Shown here: positions 32,617 through 41,811 of the stretch, piece by piece
How positions within the stretch are numbered: position 1 is the stretch's first letter
How the letters are laid out: every line of letters begins with the position of its first letter
Assembly: GCA_964580055.1 (NCBI GenBank)
Contig: CAZOJI010000011.1
Span: 1 to 64,000, forward strand
Source of the DNA: JBDGYW01 sp964580055
GTDB lineage: Bacteria; Gemmatimonadota; Gemmatimonadetes; Gemmatimonadales; GWC2-71-9
Reading direction: 5' to 3'
DNA length: 64,000 nucleotides
The notes under the pieces: generated by a model
Told to the model about the DNA's origin: nothing
Seen by the model: the letters and a program-made list of their open reading frames with translations, nothing else
Databases searched by the model: none
Position numbers and translations under genes: made by a program

Positions 32617-32704
32617 GCCTTTGGTACGAGCCTGTTTCGGGTGTCAGGTGCCGATTTGGGGGAGATTGTCAGGCCGTAATTTGCTGCTTTTTCGAGGACT
32701 TGCG

Positions 32705-32732
32705 TTCGTCGGGACCCCTCGCGACATTTAAT
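32705..32732 (+). promoter_or_regulatory. Possible promoter of the apr-qmo-sat-dsr island
   Basis: TTCGTC (32705-32710), spacer of 16 bases, then TTTAAT (32727-32732). The -10 box matches the consensus at five of six positions, the -35 box at only three. The -10 overlaps the first base of the operator at 32732-32751, so a repressor bound there would block polymerase. Weak support on its own. Confidence 0.35.
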
Positions 32733-32751
32733 CGTGATAAAAATCTCGCAA
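32732..32751. promoter_or_regulatory. Rex-type operator candidate, copy 3 (apr upstream, proximal)
   Basis: TCGTGATAAAAATCTCGCAA. Each half matches the TTGTGAAA Rex half-site at six of eight positions (left TCGTGATA, right reverse-complement TTGCGAGA). It is the best of the three copies and its core is identical to copy 1 in front of rex. Confidence 0.65.
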
Positions 32752-33156
32752 GCGCGTCTAGGGCGGGTTTGCAGTTGATGTGGGCGCAGTGGCGCCGAAC
32801 AACTAAAGATATTTCGCGGGTCCGGTTCTTGGACTCGCTTCGGATGGGATGTGAAGTGATTCGGAAGCGATACAGCAACGCGTTGGGTTGTAATCCCGGG
32901 CGCGCGTCGAGCGAGTCAAGGCGCCCCGCGGTTTTGTGCGAACGTAGCGCGGCTGTGCGAGACGCCAGTGTTTTCCCCATAATCAAAAGATTTTGTACCA
33001 GTCAGTTGAACGAGGCGCGAAGTCTCTCACGTTCGATCGCCGTCGTATTCATTAGGCGTATTGCAGGTACGGATCGTGTGGTTTTCGGTAGTGGGGTAGT
33101 GGGTTAGGTCAGATTCTCGAGAACGTCCTACTGTTGGGAAGAAAGGAAGAAGGAAA

Positions 33157-33624
33157 ATGCCAAGTTACGTGAACCCGGACAAATGTGACGGATGTAAGGC
33201 GCTCGACAAGACTGCCTGTCAGTACATTTGTCCCAACGACCTCATGGTTCTGAACAGAGATACCATGAAGGCTCACAACCAGGATCCTCAGATGTGCTGG
33301 GAGTGTTATAGCTGCGTCAAGATCTGCCCTACCCAGGCGATCGAGGTTCGCGGTTACCAGGACTTCGTGCCCATGGGAGCCAGCGTCACGGCAATGCGCA
33401 GCACTGACAGCATCCTGTGGACCGTTCAATTCCGCAGCAAGGAAATCAAGCCGAAGCGGTTCAAGTTCCCCATTCGCAAGGGCGTTGAAGAAGGCAAAGC
33501 TCAGCCGTTCGATCATTACCCGACTGGTGATGATGATCTGAAGAGCCCCACACTGATGAGCGAGCCTGAAGCGCTCAATTCCGAGCGGGGCCCAGTGAAG
33601 ATGGACAAGGTCCCCACGCTCTAG
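33157..33624 (+). CDS. aprB: Adenylylsulfate (APS) reductase, beta subunit
   Basis: 155 residues, the electron-transfer subunit that feeds AprA. PSYVNPDKCDGCKALDKTACQYICPNDL and CWECYSCVKICPTQAIEVRGYQD supply eight cysteines for two [4Fe-4S] clusters. The tail of about 60 residues (TVQFRSKEIKPKRFKFPIRK) wraps the alpha subunit in known structures. AAGGAAGAAGGAAA before the ATG gives a strong ribosome binding site. It is the first gene of the long plus-strand island that holds the complete sulfate-reduction pathway. Confidence 0.95.
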   Translation: MPSYVNPDKCDGCKALDKTACQYICPNDLMVLNRDTMKAHNQDPQMCWECYSCVKICPTQAIEVRGYQDFVPMGASVTAMRSTDSILWTVQFRSKEIKPKRFKFPIRKGVEEGKAQPFDHYPTGDDDLKSPTLMSEPEALNSERGPVKMDKVPTL

Positions 33625-33697
33625 CGTGGCAGGGCCTCTCTTTTTTCAACGGACTGATTTCTTCAATATGAGAAGAACTCCAAGGAGATAAACGAAA

Positions 33698-35590
33698 ATG
33701 GCGGATTTTGAAACTGTAACGGTCGAGACTGATCTGCTGATCTGCGGTGGCGGAATGGGCGCCTGCGGAGCAGCAGTTGAAGCCTCCTATTGGGCCAAGA
33801 AGAACGGCTTGAAAGTCACGGTGGTCGACAAGGCTGCGATGGATCGCTCCGGCGCTGTCGCCATGGGCTTGTCAGCCATCAACCAGTATGTGGATCTGAA
33901 CAGCGGCAACAACACATTGAAGGACTACTGCGACTACGTCCGTAATGACCTCATGGGCATCACCCGCGAGGACCTGGTCGCGAGCATCGCGCGCCACGTC
34001 GACGGAACTGTGCACTTGTTCGAGAAGTGGGGCCTGCCGATCTGGAAAGATGCGGAAGGCAACTACGTGCATGAGGGCCGTTGGCAGTTGATGATCAATG
34101 GCGAGTCCTACAAGATCATCGTGGCCGAGGCGGCCAAGAACGCTCTCGCCGAGGCTGGTGCGGAGTATTTCGAGCGCGTCTTCCTGACGCATCCGCTCAT
34201 GGATGGTGACAAGTGCGTTGGCGCAATCGGCTTCAGCGTACGTGAGAACAAGGTCTATGTGTTCAAGGCCAAGGCAACGATGGTCATCCTCGGTGGTGCG
34301 GTGCACGTCTTCAAGCCGCGTTCGACGGGTGAGGGCTTCGGCCGCTCGTGGTACCCGCCGTTCAACTCAGCATCGAGCACCTTCTTCACGCTGTATGCCG
34401 GCGCTGAGATGACCTGCCAGGAAGTTCGCTTCATCCCCGTCCGCTTCAAGGACGCCTACGGCCCAGTGGGTGCCTGGTTCCTGCTGTTCAAGTCCATTGC
34501 GACCAACGCTCAGGGCGGCAACTACATGCAGGAACGTGAGCCCGAGTTGGACAAGTGGGAACCCTACGGCAAGGTCAAGCCGCGTCCCGCCAATATCCGT
34601 AACTGGCTAATGATGTTGGACGTGATGGAAGGAAAGAGTCCGATCTACATGCAGACGGCTGACGCCATCCAGAGGATTGCGGATCAGGCCCCCGACGAGA
34701 AAGCGGCCAAGAAGAAGCTCAAGGAGCTCGAGGCCGAAGCTTGGGAAGACTTCCTGGATATGACCATCTCGCAGGCCATTCTGTGGGCGGCGTCGAACGT
34801 CGAGCCCGAGAAGAAGCCCTCTGAGATCATGGCTTGCGATCCCTACTTCATCGGCTCGCACTCCGGTGCTTCCGGTGCTTGGGTTTCCGGTCCCGAAGAT
34901 CTGCAGACCGCAGAGACCAAGGACGAGTATTTCTGGGGTTACGCCAACATGACGACCGTGCGGGGCATGTTCGCCGCTGGCGACGCCTCCGGTGCTTCCA
35001 GTCACAAGTTCTCTTCGGGCTCGTTCACCGAGGGCCGCATCGCAGCCAAGGCGGCGTGCGCATACATCGTTGACAACAACGAGGCCCCGAACGTAGATCA
35101 GGCTCAGGTCGATGAATTGACCAAGTTGATTCTCCAGCCGCTGGACACTTACGAAGAGTTCAAGGGTGCGACAACGGATCCCGAGATCAACCCGAACTAC
35201 ATTCGGCCGAAACAGTTCATGTACCGCATGCAGAAGATCATGGACGAGTATTCGGGCGGCGTTTCGGCACAATTCATGACCAGCGACAAGCTCCTCGAGA
35301 AGGGCATGGAGCTGCTCGACTTCCTGAGGGAAGACGCGACCAAACAGGCCGCGAGCAGTCTTCACGAGTTGATGCGTTGCTGGGAGAACGTCCACCGTAT
35401 GTACCAGGCCGATGCGCATATGCGCTCGATTCTGTTCCGTGAAGAGACCCGTTGGCCTGGTTATTACTTCAGAGCGGACAAGCCGAAGATCGACAACGAC
35501 AATTGGCTTGCGTTCTGTAACTGCAAGTACGACAGGAACACGGGTGAATGGGAGATGATGAAGAAGCCCGTTAAGTACATCACCGTCTGA
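33698..35590 (+). CDS. aprA: Adenylylsulfate (APS) reductase, alpha subunit
   Basis: 630 residues, the FAD subunit that reduces APS to sulfite and AMP. The FAD motif is LLICGGGMGACGAAVEASYW (about 11-30), and family markers include KAAMDRSGAVAMGLSAINQY, GWYPPF-like GRSWYPPFNSASSTFF and FSSGSFTEGRIAAKAACAYI. The C-terminal helical domain contains ETRWPGYYFRADKP and the tryptophan-rich end expected for this protein. Length fits bacterial AprA. Together with sat, qmoABC and dsrAB this shows respiratory sulfur metabolism; the reductive direction is suggested by dsrD. Confidence 0.96.
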   Translation: MADFETVTVETDLLICGGGMGACGAAVEASYWAKKNGLKVTVVDKAAMDRSGAVAMGLSAINQYVDLNSGNNTLKDYCDYVRNDLMGITREDLVASIARHVDGTVHLFEKWGLPIWKDAEGNYVHEGRWQLMINGESYKIIVAEAAKNALAEAGAEYFERVFLTHPLMDGDKCVGAIGFSVRENKVYVFKAKATMVILGGAVHVFKPRSTGEGFGRSWYPPFNSASSTFFTLYAGAEMTCQEVRFIPVRFKDAYGPVGAWFLLFKSIATNAQGGNYMQEREPELDKWEPYGKVKPRPANIRNWLMMLDVMEGKSPIYMQTADAIQRIADQAPDEKAAKKKLKELEAEAWEDFLDMTISQAILWAASNVEPEKKPSEIMACDPYFIGSHSGASGAWVSGPEDLQTAETKDEYFWGYANMTTVRGMFAAGDASGASSHKFSSGSFTEGRIAAKAACAYIVDNNEAPNVDQAQVDELTKLILQPLDTYEEFKGATTDPEINPNYIRPKQFMYRMQKIMDEYSGGVSAQFMTSDKLLEKGMELLDFLREDATKQAASSLHELMRCWENVHRMYQADAHMRSILFREETRWPGYYFRADKPKIDNDNWLAFCNCKYDRNTGEWEMMKKPVKYITV

Positions 35591-35606
35591 TTGGTTGTTG
35601 GAAATC

Positions 35607-35644
35607 GGGACTCTCGGGCGTCGCTCCTTGACGCCCGAGGTCCC
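35607..35644 (+). terminator. Strong hairpin after aprA
   Basis: CTCGGGCGTC at 35613-35622 pairs with GACGCCCGAG at 35630-35639 over ten bases, extended outward by GGGAC and GTCCC with one bulged T. There is no T run after it, so it may act as an mRNA-stabilising or partial-termination structure separating aprBA from the genes that follow. Confidence 0.6.
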
Positions 35645-35758
35645 ACTCCTGGACTCCACAGAAACTTCTTGTCACCGAAAGGCACACGGACTTTCGCGGC
35701 TGGGCGAGGGACGGTTTCCAGGCCGGCATGATTGGGTGATGATCGACCGAGGAATCCA

Positions 35759-36043
35759 ATGAAAGAAATGTCTCGAACCTGCCCACATTGTAGCACACGT
35801 CTCAGTAAGTGGCGCGTGCCAGCTGAAGCCTCCTGGGAAGAGGAGTTCTTCTACGTCTGTTTCAACGATGGCTGCTCGTACTATCAAAACGGCTGGAAGT
35901 GGATGGAGGAGCAGTTCAGTCAACGTGCATCCTACAGATACGCGGTCAATCCGACTACCGGTGCCGCTTCGCCACTTCCTGTCTGGTCCGACACGGCAAC
36001 AAGGGAGATGATCGTAGATGAGAGTGAAGGGAGCAACGAATGA
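35759..36043 (+). CDS. Small zinc-ribbon protein in the apr-qmo cluster
   Basis: 94 residues with CPHCSTRLSKWRVP near the start and CFNDGCSYYQNGWKWMEEQ about 25 residues later, giving two cysteine pairs of an Ogr/zinc-ribbon type fold. The C-terminus (SYRYAVNPTTGAASPLPVW) is not diagnostic. I recall similar zinc-ribbon proteins within apr/qmo loci of sulfate reducers, but no role is established. The ATG at 35759 follows GACCGAGGA. The stop overlaps the next gene start (ATGA), so the two are translated together. Confidence 0.75.
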   Translation: MKEMSRTCPHCSTRLSKWRVPAEASWEEEFFYVCFNDGCSYYQNGWKWMEEQFSQRASYRYAVNPTTGAASPLPVWSDTATREMIVDESEGSNE

Positions 36044-36936
36044 GTGACGACAATCGCTTCTCGGCTCCCGGGTCCACGTTGAGGAATCTGGAGGAGAAGT
36101 TGTTGGAGGACAGCCCCAGGTTGGGCTTGGACGACAAGTTCAAGTTCGGTTGTCACCCAGGGGTTTCGTGTTTCAATCGCTGTTGCCACGATGTGAACAT
36201 CTTTCTCTCTCCCTACGACGTGCTTCGCCTCAAGAATCGTCTGGGCATGACGTCAACCGAATTCCTGGATAGATACGCTCTGTTGCCGGTTCAAAAGGAG
36301 ATGAAGACTCCTGTTGTCGTTCTTCGGATGAACGACGACGAGACGAAATCGTGTCCGTTTCTCAATGATGATGGGTGCAGCGTGTATACTGACAGGCCGT
36401 GGCCATGTCGCATGTATCCGCTGGGCATGGCAGCTCAGAAGGACACACCTGACGGGTGGGGCGGGGAGAAGTTCTATTTCCTCTTGCAGGAAGAGGCGTG
36501 CAAGGGTTTTGGCGAGGATACGGAGTGGACGGTGCGCCAATGGCTCGACGACCAAGGCATCTATGAGTACGACCGCTGGGGCGACGGCTACAAGGAACTG
36601 ACATTGCACCAGTTCTTCGAAAGTGACGAGGCCGCGCTCTCGCCTGAAAAGATGCACATGCTGTTCACAGCCTGCTACGATCTGGACAGGTTCCGGGAGT
36701 TCGTGTTCGAGAGCACGCTGCTGGACCGCTTCGAGATCGATGAGGAGTTCGTCGAAGCCATGCGCACGGATGATGAAGAACTGCTGAGGTTCGGATACCT
36801 GTGGCTGCAGTTCAGCCTGTTTGGTGAGAAAACGATAAGAGTGAAGGCCGAGGTCGCCGAGGCTTTCAAAGGAAGCCTCGACAAGCGGCAAGTGTTCGAC
36901 AAGGAGTCTGCCGACGAAGGCTCCCGAAAAGGATAG
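36040..36936 (+). CDS. YkgJ-family cysteine cluster protein
   Basis: 298 residues. GCHPGVSCFNRCCHDVNIFLSPYDV (about 45-69) and SCPFLNDDGCSVYTDRPWPCRMYP (about 105-128) are the two halves of the YkgJ (formerly UPF0153) cluster-binding motif, with cysteines for iron or zinc. The remainder (YDRWGDGYKELTLHQFFESD) is longer than in minimal YkgJ proteins. Located between aprBA and qmoABC, it is a candidate maturation or electron-transfer helper of the apr/qmo system, a guess resting on context alone. Confidence 0.8.
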   Translation: MSDDNRFSAPGSTLRNLEEKLLEDSPRLGLDDKFKFGCHPGVSCFNRCCHDVNIFLSPYDVLRLKNRLGMTSTEFLDRYALLPVQKEMKTPVVVLRMNDDETKSCPFLNDDGCSVYTDRPWPCRMYPLGMAAQKDTPDGWGGEKFYFLLQEEACKGFGEDTEWTVRQWLDDQGIYEYDRWGDGYKELTLHQFFESDEAALSPEKMHMLFTACYDLDRFREFVFESTLLDRFEIDEEFVEAMRTDDEELLRFGYLWLQFSLFGEKTIRVKAEVAEAFKGSLDKRQVFDKESADEGSRKG

Positions 36937-36939
36937 ATC

Positions 36940-38208
36940 ATGAGCGGAAATGGCAAACGGGGTACGATACTCGTTGTCGGTGGTGGAATAAGCGGAATTA
37001 CGGCTGCAATAGAGGCGTCCGAAGCTGGCAAGGACGTCGTACTGGTGGACAAGAACCCGTACTTGGGTGGACGTGTCGCCCAGATGAAACAGTACTTCCC
37101 AAAGATGTGCCCACCTTCCTGCGGTCTGGAGATCAACCTGCGGCGCATAAGGACCAGTTCCAGCATACGTTGTCTGACGCTGTCCGAAGTCGAGAAAGTC
37201 GCCGGGGAGGCGGGGCGTTATCAGGTCACCGTCAAACGACAGCCACGGCGGGTGAACAGTAAATGCACCGCGTGCGGTGAATGCGTTGAAGTCTGCCCTG
37301 AGGAGCGTCCCAGCGAGTTCGACTGCGGAATGGGGACCACCAAAGCGATCTACCTGCCATACAGGATGGCCTACCCCGTCCAGTACGTAATCGATGAAGC
37401 TGCATGTCTCGGTCCCGAGTGTGGCAAGTGTGTGGAGGCTTGTCCATACGACGCCATCGATCTCGAGATGAGTCCGGACACCATCGAGGTCGAAGCGGAG
37501 GCAGTGATCTGGGCTACCGGCTGGGACCAACCGGACGCCACGAAGATCGAGGGGCTCGGCTTTGGCAAGTACAAGAATGTCATAACCAACCTAATGATGG
37601 AGCGGCTGGCTGCGGAGAACGGGCCTACCGGAGGCAAGATCAAGAGGCCGTCCGATGACAAGGAACCCGATGCCGTCGCGTTCGTACAGTGCGCAGGTTC
37701 TCGCGATGAGAATTACCTCAAGCATTGTTCCGGCGTGTGTTGCATGGCATCGCTCAAGCAGACGCAATATGTCCGGGAGCAGTATCCCGAGGCAGATATC
37801 TTCGTTTTCTACATCGACATTCGCGCACCTGGTAGACTCGAAGACTACTACCAGATGTGTCAGGAGGATGAAAAACTCCATCTGATCAAAGGAAAGGTGG
37901 CGAAGATATCGGAAGACTCTGCGAATGGCGATGTGATCGTGGAAGCAGAGGATACCATGACTGGTGAGCGTATCGAGCAAAAGGTCAATCTGGTCGTGCT
38001 CGCAACCGGCCTCGTGCCCGCACCTGCACCGGTTAACTTCGAGGTCGATGGTGGCCTCCAGAGAGATGAGCACGGGTTCCTCACCAGCGAACAATCCCTC
38101 ACAGGTATGGTCGGCGCCGGATGTGCGAAGCGTCCAGTGGACGTAGCTGTCTGTTTGAGGGACGCTACGAACGCCGCCTTGAAAGCCTTGCAGAGTGGTG
38201 TGGAGTAG
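36940..38208 (+). CDS. qmoA: Quinone-interacting membrane-bound oxidoreductase, subunit A
   Basis: 422 residues related to HdrA of heterodisulfide reductase. ILVVGGGISGITAAIEASEA (10-29) binds FAD; CTACGECVEVCPEE and GPECGKCVEACPYDAID are FeS motifs inserted near 108-172. KQYFPKMCPPSCGLEINLRR is characteristic of QmoA. The complex passes electrons from menaquinol to AprBA, possibly with a confurcating partner. It starts three bases after the YkgJ gene. Sequence features from the FQCAGSRDENYLKHCSGVCC type motif (here VQCAGSRDENYLKHCSGVCC) are shared with QmoB next door. Confidence 0.93.
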   Translation: MSGNGKRGTILVVGGGISGITAAIEASEAGKDVVLVDKNPYLGGRVAQMKQYFPKMCPPSCGLEINLRRIRTSSSIRCLTLSEVEKVAGEAGRYQVTVKRQPRRVNSKCTACGECVEVCPEERPSEFDCGMGTTKAIYLPYRMAYPVQYVIDEAACLGPECGKCVEACPYDAIDLEMSPDTIEVEAEAVIWATGWDQPDATKIEGLGFGKYKNVITNLMMERLAAENGPTGGKIKRPSDDKEPDAVAFVQCAGSRDENYLKHCSGVCCMASLKQTQYVREQYPEADIFVFYIDIRAPGRLEDYYQMCQEDEKLHLIKGKVAKISEDSANGDVIVEAEDTMTGERIEQKVNLVVLATGLVPAPAPVNFEVDGGLQRDEHGFLTSEQSLTGMVGAGCAKRPVDVAVCLRDATNAALKALQSGVE

Positions 38209-38212
38209 ACAA

Positions 38213-40465
38213 GTGGAGAATAAAGAGAAGAAACTCGCGGTTTGGATCTGTCAGGGTTGCGATATCGGCAAGTCCGTCGACGTGGAAGCCTTGGAGAAAA
38301 TCGCTACTGACGAATACAATGTCGACACCTGCCGTACGCACGATTGTGCCTGCGGTGAGGAAGCGGTTGAGCTGATCAAGAAAGATGTCCAGGATGGAGT
38401 CAATAGCCTCGTGGTAGCAGGCTGTTCGCCGCGCTTCAACACAGACACTTTCGCGTTCGACGACTGTTTCACGGAGCGCGTGAATCTGCGCGAGATGGTC
38501 GTGTGGAGCCATCCATCCGACGACGAAGACACGCAGATGCTCGCCGAAGACTACCTTCGGATAGGTATCGTGCGCGCGCAGAAGGCCAACACGCCCGTGC
38601 CGTTCGAAGCCGAAATCAACAAGACGATTTTGGTGGTTGGTGGTGGGCCTGCAGGAATGAGTGCTGCATTGCAAGCAGCCAAAGCCGGTTACGAGGTGGT
38701 GCTGGTAGAGAAGGAGAAGGAGCTGGGTGGCTGGCCTCTGAAATTCGCCAAGTTGTACCCACACAAGCCGCCTTATCGTGACCTCGATCCAATCGACGTG
38801 GATTCGCCAATTCCGGAAATCGAGGCGAACGAGCGGATTACCGTGCACACGTCATCGGTGATCGGGGAGATCACCGGCCAACCCGGCCAGTTCGACGTCT
38901 CGGTGAAGCGCAACGGTTCGGCCACGGAATTGCGCGTTGGAGCAATCGTTCAGGCAACCGGATGGAAGCCTTACGACGCTTCCAAGCTGGGTCATCTTGG
39001 GTACGGGTGCAAGAACGTGATTACGAACGTCGAGATGGAAGAGTTGGCAGCCAGCGGCAAGATAACTCGACCTTCCGACGGAAAGCCGGCCCGCAAGATT
39101 GCTTTCGTTCAGTGCGCCGGATCGCGCGACAAGGAGCATCTGCCGTACTGCTCCGGCGTGTGCTGCAGAGTGACGCTGAAACAGGCGCTCTTGGCCCGGG
39201 AACTGGATGACGAGACCCAGGCATTCGTTCTCTACAAAGACATCAGGTCGCCAGGGCAATACGAGGACTTCTACCGCAGGGCCCAAGAGGATTCGGAGAT
39301 CTTCTTCACCAAGGGTGAAGTGGTTTCTGTGAGTGAAGCCGACAACAACGACCTCATCGTCGCGATGGAGGACACGCTTCTTGGCGATAACATCCAGATA
39401 GAAGCTGACCTGGTAGTGCTTGCGACTGGAATGGTGCCGAACGCCGCTGACGGAGAGGCGATACGTCAGCTCGAAGATGCCAAGCGCACAATAGCGAAGA
39501 ATGAGCCGGGCGCGCAGCTCGAAGGGGCCAAAGAGACGTACGAGAGACTCAAGGATCACGAGGGATCGGAGATCTTGAACCTGAAGTACCGGCAGGGACC
39601 CGATCTTCCGGCGTTGAAATATGAATTCCCCGACTCTCACTTCATCTGTTTCCCGTACGAAACGCGGCGCACCGGCATCTATGCGGCGGGCGGAGTCCGC
39701 GCCCCCAGCGACAGCCTGTACAGCAAGGAAGATGGTGCGGGGGCGGCTCTCAAAGCCATTCAGTGCGTGGAACTCGCGACGCGTGGTATGGCGATGCATC
39801 CTCGATGGGAAGACCAGTCGTACCCTGACTTTGCCTTACAGCGGTGCACCAGATGCAAACGTTGCACTGAGGAGTGCCCGTTCGGTACCATAGATGAGGA
39901 TGCGGAGGGCACCCCGGTGCCCAACCTCACACGGTGTCGGCGTTGCGGTATCTGTCTGGGCGCTTGTCCCGAGCGAATTATCTCTTTCAAGGACTACTCG
40001 ATTGACATCGTGTCTTCGATGATCAAGGCCGTAGAGATTCCAGATGAGTTCGAGGAAAAACCGCGTCTCCTAGGTTTGTTGTGCGAAAACGATGCTTATC
40101 CCGCGTTGGACACGGCCGGCCTCAACCGCATCCAACACAGTGCTTTCATACGCATCATCCCGGTTCGGTGTTTAGGATCGGTCAACCTGGTCTGGATCGC
40201 TGATGCTCTATCGAGAGGTTTCGACGGTATTCTATTGATCGGATGCAAATCAGGCGACGACTATCAGTGTCATTTCATTCGCGGAAGTGAATTGATGGGA
40301 ACGCGGGGCAAGAACGTTCAGGAGAAGCTTCAACAACTAGCACTGGAAGAGGAACGAGTCCGCCTCGAGCAACTCAGCATCGATGAGGTGAAGAGGCTGC
40401 CTGAGATCATCGATGAGTTCGCGGAACAGATCGACGAGATCGGGTTGAACCCGTTCAAGATGTAA
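38213..40465 (+). CDS. qmoB: Quinone-interacting membrane-bound oxidoreductase, subunit B
   Basis: About 750 residues in the order HdrA-like flavoprotein (KTILVVGGGPAGMSAALQAA near 145), ferredoxin module (CTRCKRCTEECPFGTID and CRRCGICLGACPERI near 545-590) and a C-terminal MvhD-like domain (VRCLGSVNLVWIADALSRG and GCKSGDDYQCHFIRGSEL). This fusion is typical of QmoB. The start is ambiguous: I prefer the GTG at 38213, four bases after the qmoA stop, since the N-terminal KKLAVWICQGCDIGKSVD then begins at once; a GTG at 38195 overlaps qmoA. Confidence 0.93.
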   Translation: MENKEKKLAVWICQGCDIGKSVDVEALEKIATDEYNVDTCRTHDCACGEEAVELIKKDVQDGVNSLVVAGCSPRFNTDTFAFDDCFTERVNLREMVVWSHPSDDEDTQMLAEDYLRIGIVRAQKANTPVPFEAEINKTILVVGGGPAGMSAALQAAKAGYEVVLVEKEKELGGWPLKFAKLYPHKPPYRDLDPIDVDSPIPEIEANERITVHTSSVIGEITGQPGQFDVSVKRNGSATELRVGAIVQATGWKPYDASKLGHLGYGCKNVITNVEMEELAASGKITRPSDGKPARKIAFVQCAGSRDKEHLPYCSGVCCRVTLKQALLARELDDETQAFVLYKDIRSPGQYEDFYRRAQEDSEIFFTKGEVVSVSEADNNDLIVAMEDTLLGDNIQIEADLVVLATGMVPNAADGEAIRQLEDAKRTIAKNEPGAQLEGAKETYERLKDHEGSEILNLKYRQGPDLPALKYEFPDSHFICFPYETRRTGIYAAGGVRAPSDSLYSKEDGAGAALKAIQCVELATRGMAMHPRWEDQSYPDFALQRCTRCKRCTEECPFGTIDEDAEGTPVPNLTRCRRCGICLGACPERIISFKDYSIDIVSSMIKAVEIPDEFEEKPRLLGLLCENDAYPALDTAGLNRIQHSAFIRIIPVRCLGSVNLVWIADALSRGFDGILLIGCKSGDDYQCHFIRGSELMGTRGKNVQEKLQQLALEEERVRLEQLSIDEVKRLPEIIDEFAEQIDEIGLNPFKM

Positions 40466-40500
40466 GGCAGGATCTTCATGTACCAGGGGGTGTTCCCACA

Positions 40501-41724
40501 ATGGCCGATGCCATAGTTCTGAAACCGGACAGGGAATTCCTGAAGACCATCCTCGCTGAGGGTGGTGCGGACATGAAGAAGTGCGTCCAGTGCGCGACAT
40601 GTTCGGTCGTGTGTGAGCTTTCGACCGGACGCACGCCATTTCCCCGCAAGGAAATGATATGGGCGCAGTGGGGGCTCAAGGATCGGCTCGTTTCGGATCC
40701 GGATATTTGGCAGTGTCATCACTGCAACGATTGTTCTGTGCACTGCATTCGCGGGGCTCGGCCGGCCGATCTCTTGGCGGCGGTGCGCCACCAAGCCGTG
40801 AAGTACTATGCGGTTCCGAGGTTCTTTGCTGAATGGATGGATAAGGCCAAGACGCTTCCGCTCATGTTGTTGATAGCTGTGGCTTTGGTGGGGCTCGGCT
40901 TGGCTATCCGCGGTCCACTGGAGGCGGTGCTCGGTGTTGGAGAGACGCACCACGAGTTCTATGCTGCATTTTTTCCGCACTGGCTGTTGATTATCTACTT
41001 CACGACAATCACGGGTTTGGCTGCGCTGGCGGTCGTAATAGGTGCCGTGAAGTTCTGGCGAGCGATGAAAGCCGCAGATCGGGCGTCGGGCGCCGGCCCG
41101 CCTACGTTGGGCATAGTGCCTAGCATTTTTATTTCGCTGAAGTCGATTGTTGTGCATGACAGATTTGCCAAATGCACGAGTCACGTTTCTCGCAGAGTGG
41201 CCCATTTGCTGGCGTTCTACGGTTTCGTTGTTTTGCTCGTGGTTACCGTATGGGCTGTAATGGACCTGTACCTGTTCCCGGTTATGGGAATTGAGTCGAG
41301 GTATCCGTTCGATCTCCTTCATCCGTTGAAGATCATCGCGAATGTAGGTGCGGTTCTGCTCATCTACGGTTGCGTTAGGGCGATTCTCGATCGCCGGCGC
41401 GAGCTTGAGGAAGCACCCATATCCACTGTTTTTGATTGGACTTTCTTGTGGCTGCTTCTTTTTGTAGGTGTTTCGGGGGTACTCACAGAGGCACTCAGAT
41501 TCGTCGGTGAGCCCGCCGACGTCGCATGGCTGACATACACCGCGTACACCATCTACTTCATGCATCTGGTGGGTGTAGTGGGTCTGTTGGTGTATTTGCC
41601 GTATTCCAAGTTCGCTCACCTCGTCTACAGAACGGTCGCGATGGTTTACTCTGAGCATACCGGCCGGAACGTGAGCGACTCGAAGAGTTTGGTCCCGGTG
41701 GGCAAAGGACCCAGTAGGCAGTGA
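40501..41724 (+). CDS. qmoC: Quinone-interacting membrane-bound oxidoreductase, subunit C
   Basis: 407 residues joining HdrC- and HdrE-like parts. The N-terminal ferredoxin has CVQCATCSVVCELSTGRTPF and CHHCNDCSVHC (about 32-85). From about residue 110 there are several hydrophobic helices with histidines, the membrane cytochrome b part that binds heme and quinone. It anchors QmoAB to the membrane. Gene order qmoABC right after aprBA is the usual arrangement in sulfate reducers. Confidence 0.93.
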   Translation: MADAIVLKPDREFLKTILAEGGADMKKCVQCATCSVVCELSTGRTPFPRKEMIWAQWGLKDRLVSDPDIWQCHHCNDCSVHCIRGARPADLLAAVRHQAVKYYAVPRFFAEWMDKAKTLPLMLLIAVALVGLGLAIRGPLEAVLGVGETHHEFYAAFFPHWLLIIYFTTITGLAALAVVIGAVKFWRAMKAADRASGAGPPTLGIVPSIFISLKSIVVHDRFAKCTSHVSRRVAHLLAFYGFVVLLVVTVWAVMDLYLFPVMGIESRYPFDLLHPLKIIANVGAVLLIYGCVRAILDRRRELEEAPISTVFDWTFLWLLLFVGVSGVLTEALRFVGEPADVAWLTYTAYTIYFMHLVGVVGLLVYLPYSKFAHLVYRTVAMVYSEHTGRNVSDSKSLVPVGKGPSRQ

Positions 41725-41811
41725 CCGGGATCGCCGTCAAGGTCCCTATTGGAGGAACGGGAAGGACGTTTCCTCCGCCGACAATCTTTGAACGAAAGGA
41801 AGGAAAAGTTC

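Larger units (their letters stand above)
32551..33156. other. 606-base regulatory region upstream of the sulfate-reduction island
   Basis: Between rex and aprB there is no conserved protein-like frame, although one open frame covers part of it. It contains two operator-like palindromes (32597 and 32732), a possible promoter at 32705-32732, and then about 400 bases with no recognised feature before the aprB ribosome binding site. A long 5' leader or further regulator sites are possible. Confidence 0.5.

Noticed and set aside
32433..33107. Open frame of 224 codons overlapping the rex 3' end and the apr upstream region
   Set aside because: It overlaps rex in another frame, its composition is not protein-like, and it covers two operator-type palindromes. 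It is treated as non-coding.
36253..37530. Minus-strand frame of 425 codons opposite the YkgJ and qmoA genes
   Set aside because: It spans two well-supported plus-strand genes and has no recognisable domain.
40330..41658. Long minus-strand open frame opposite qmoC
   Set aside because: It is a shadow of qmoC. Its translation is low in hydrophobic content with no family features, while the plus frame is clearly conserved.
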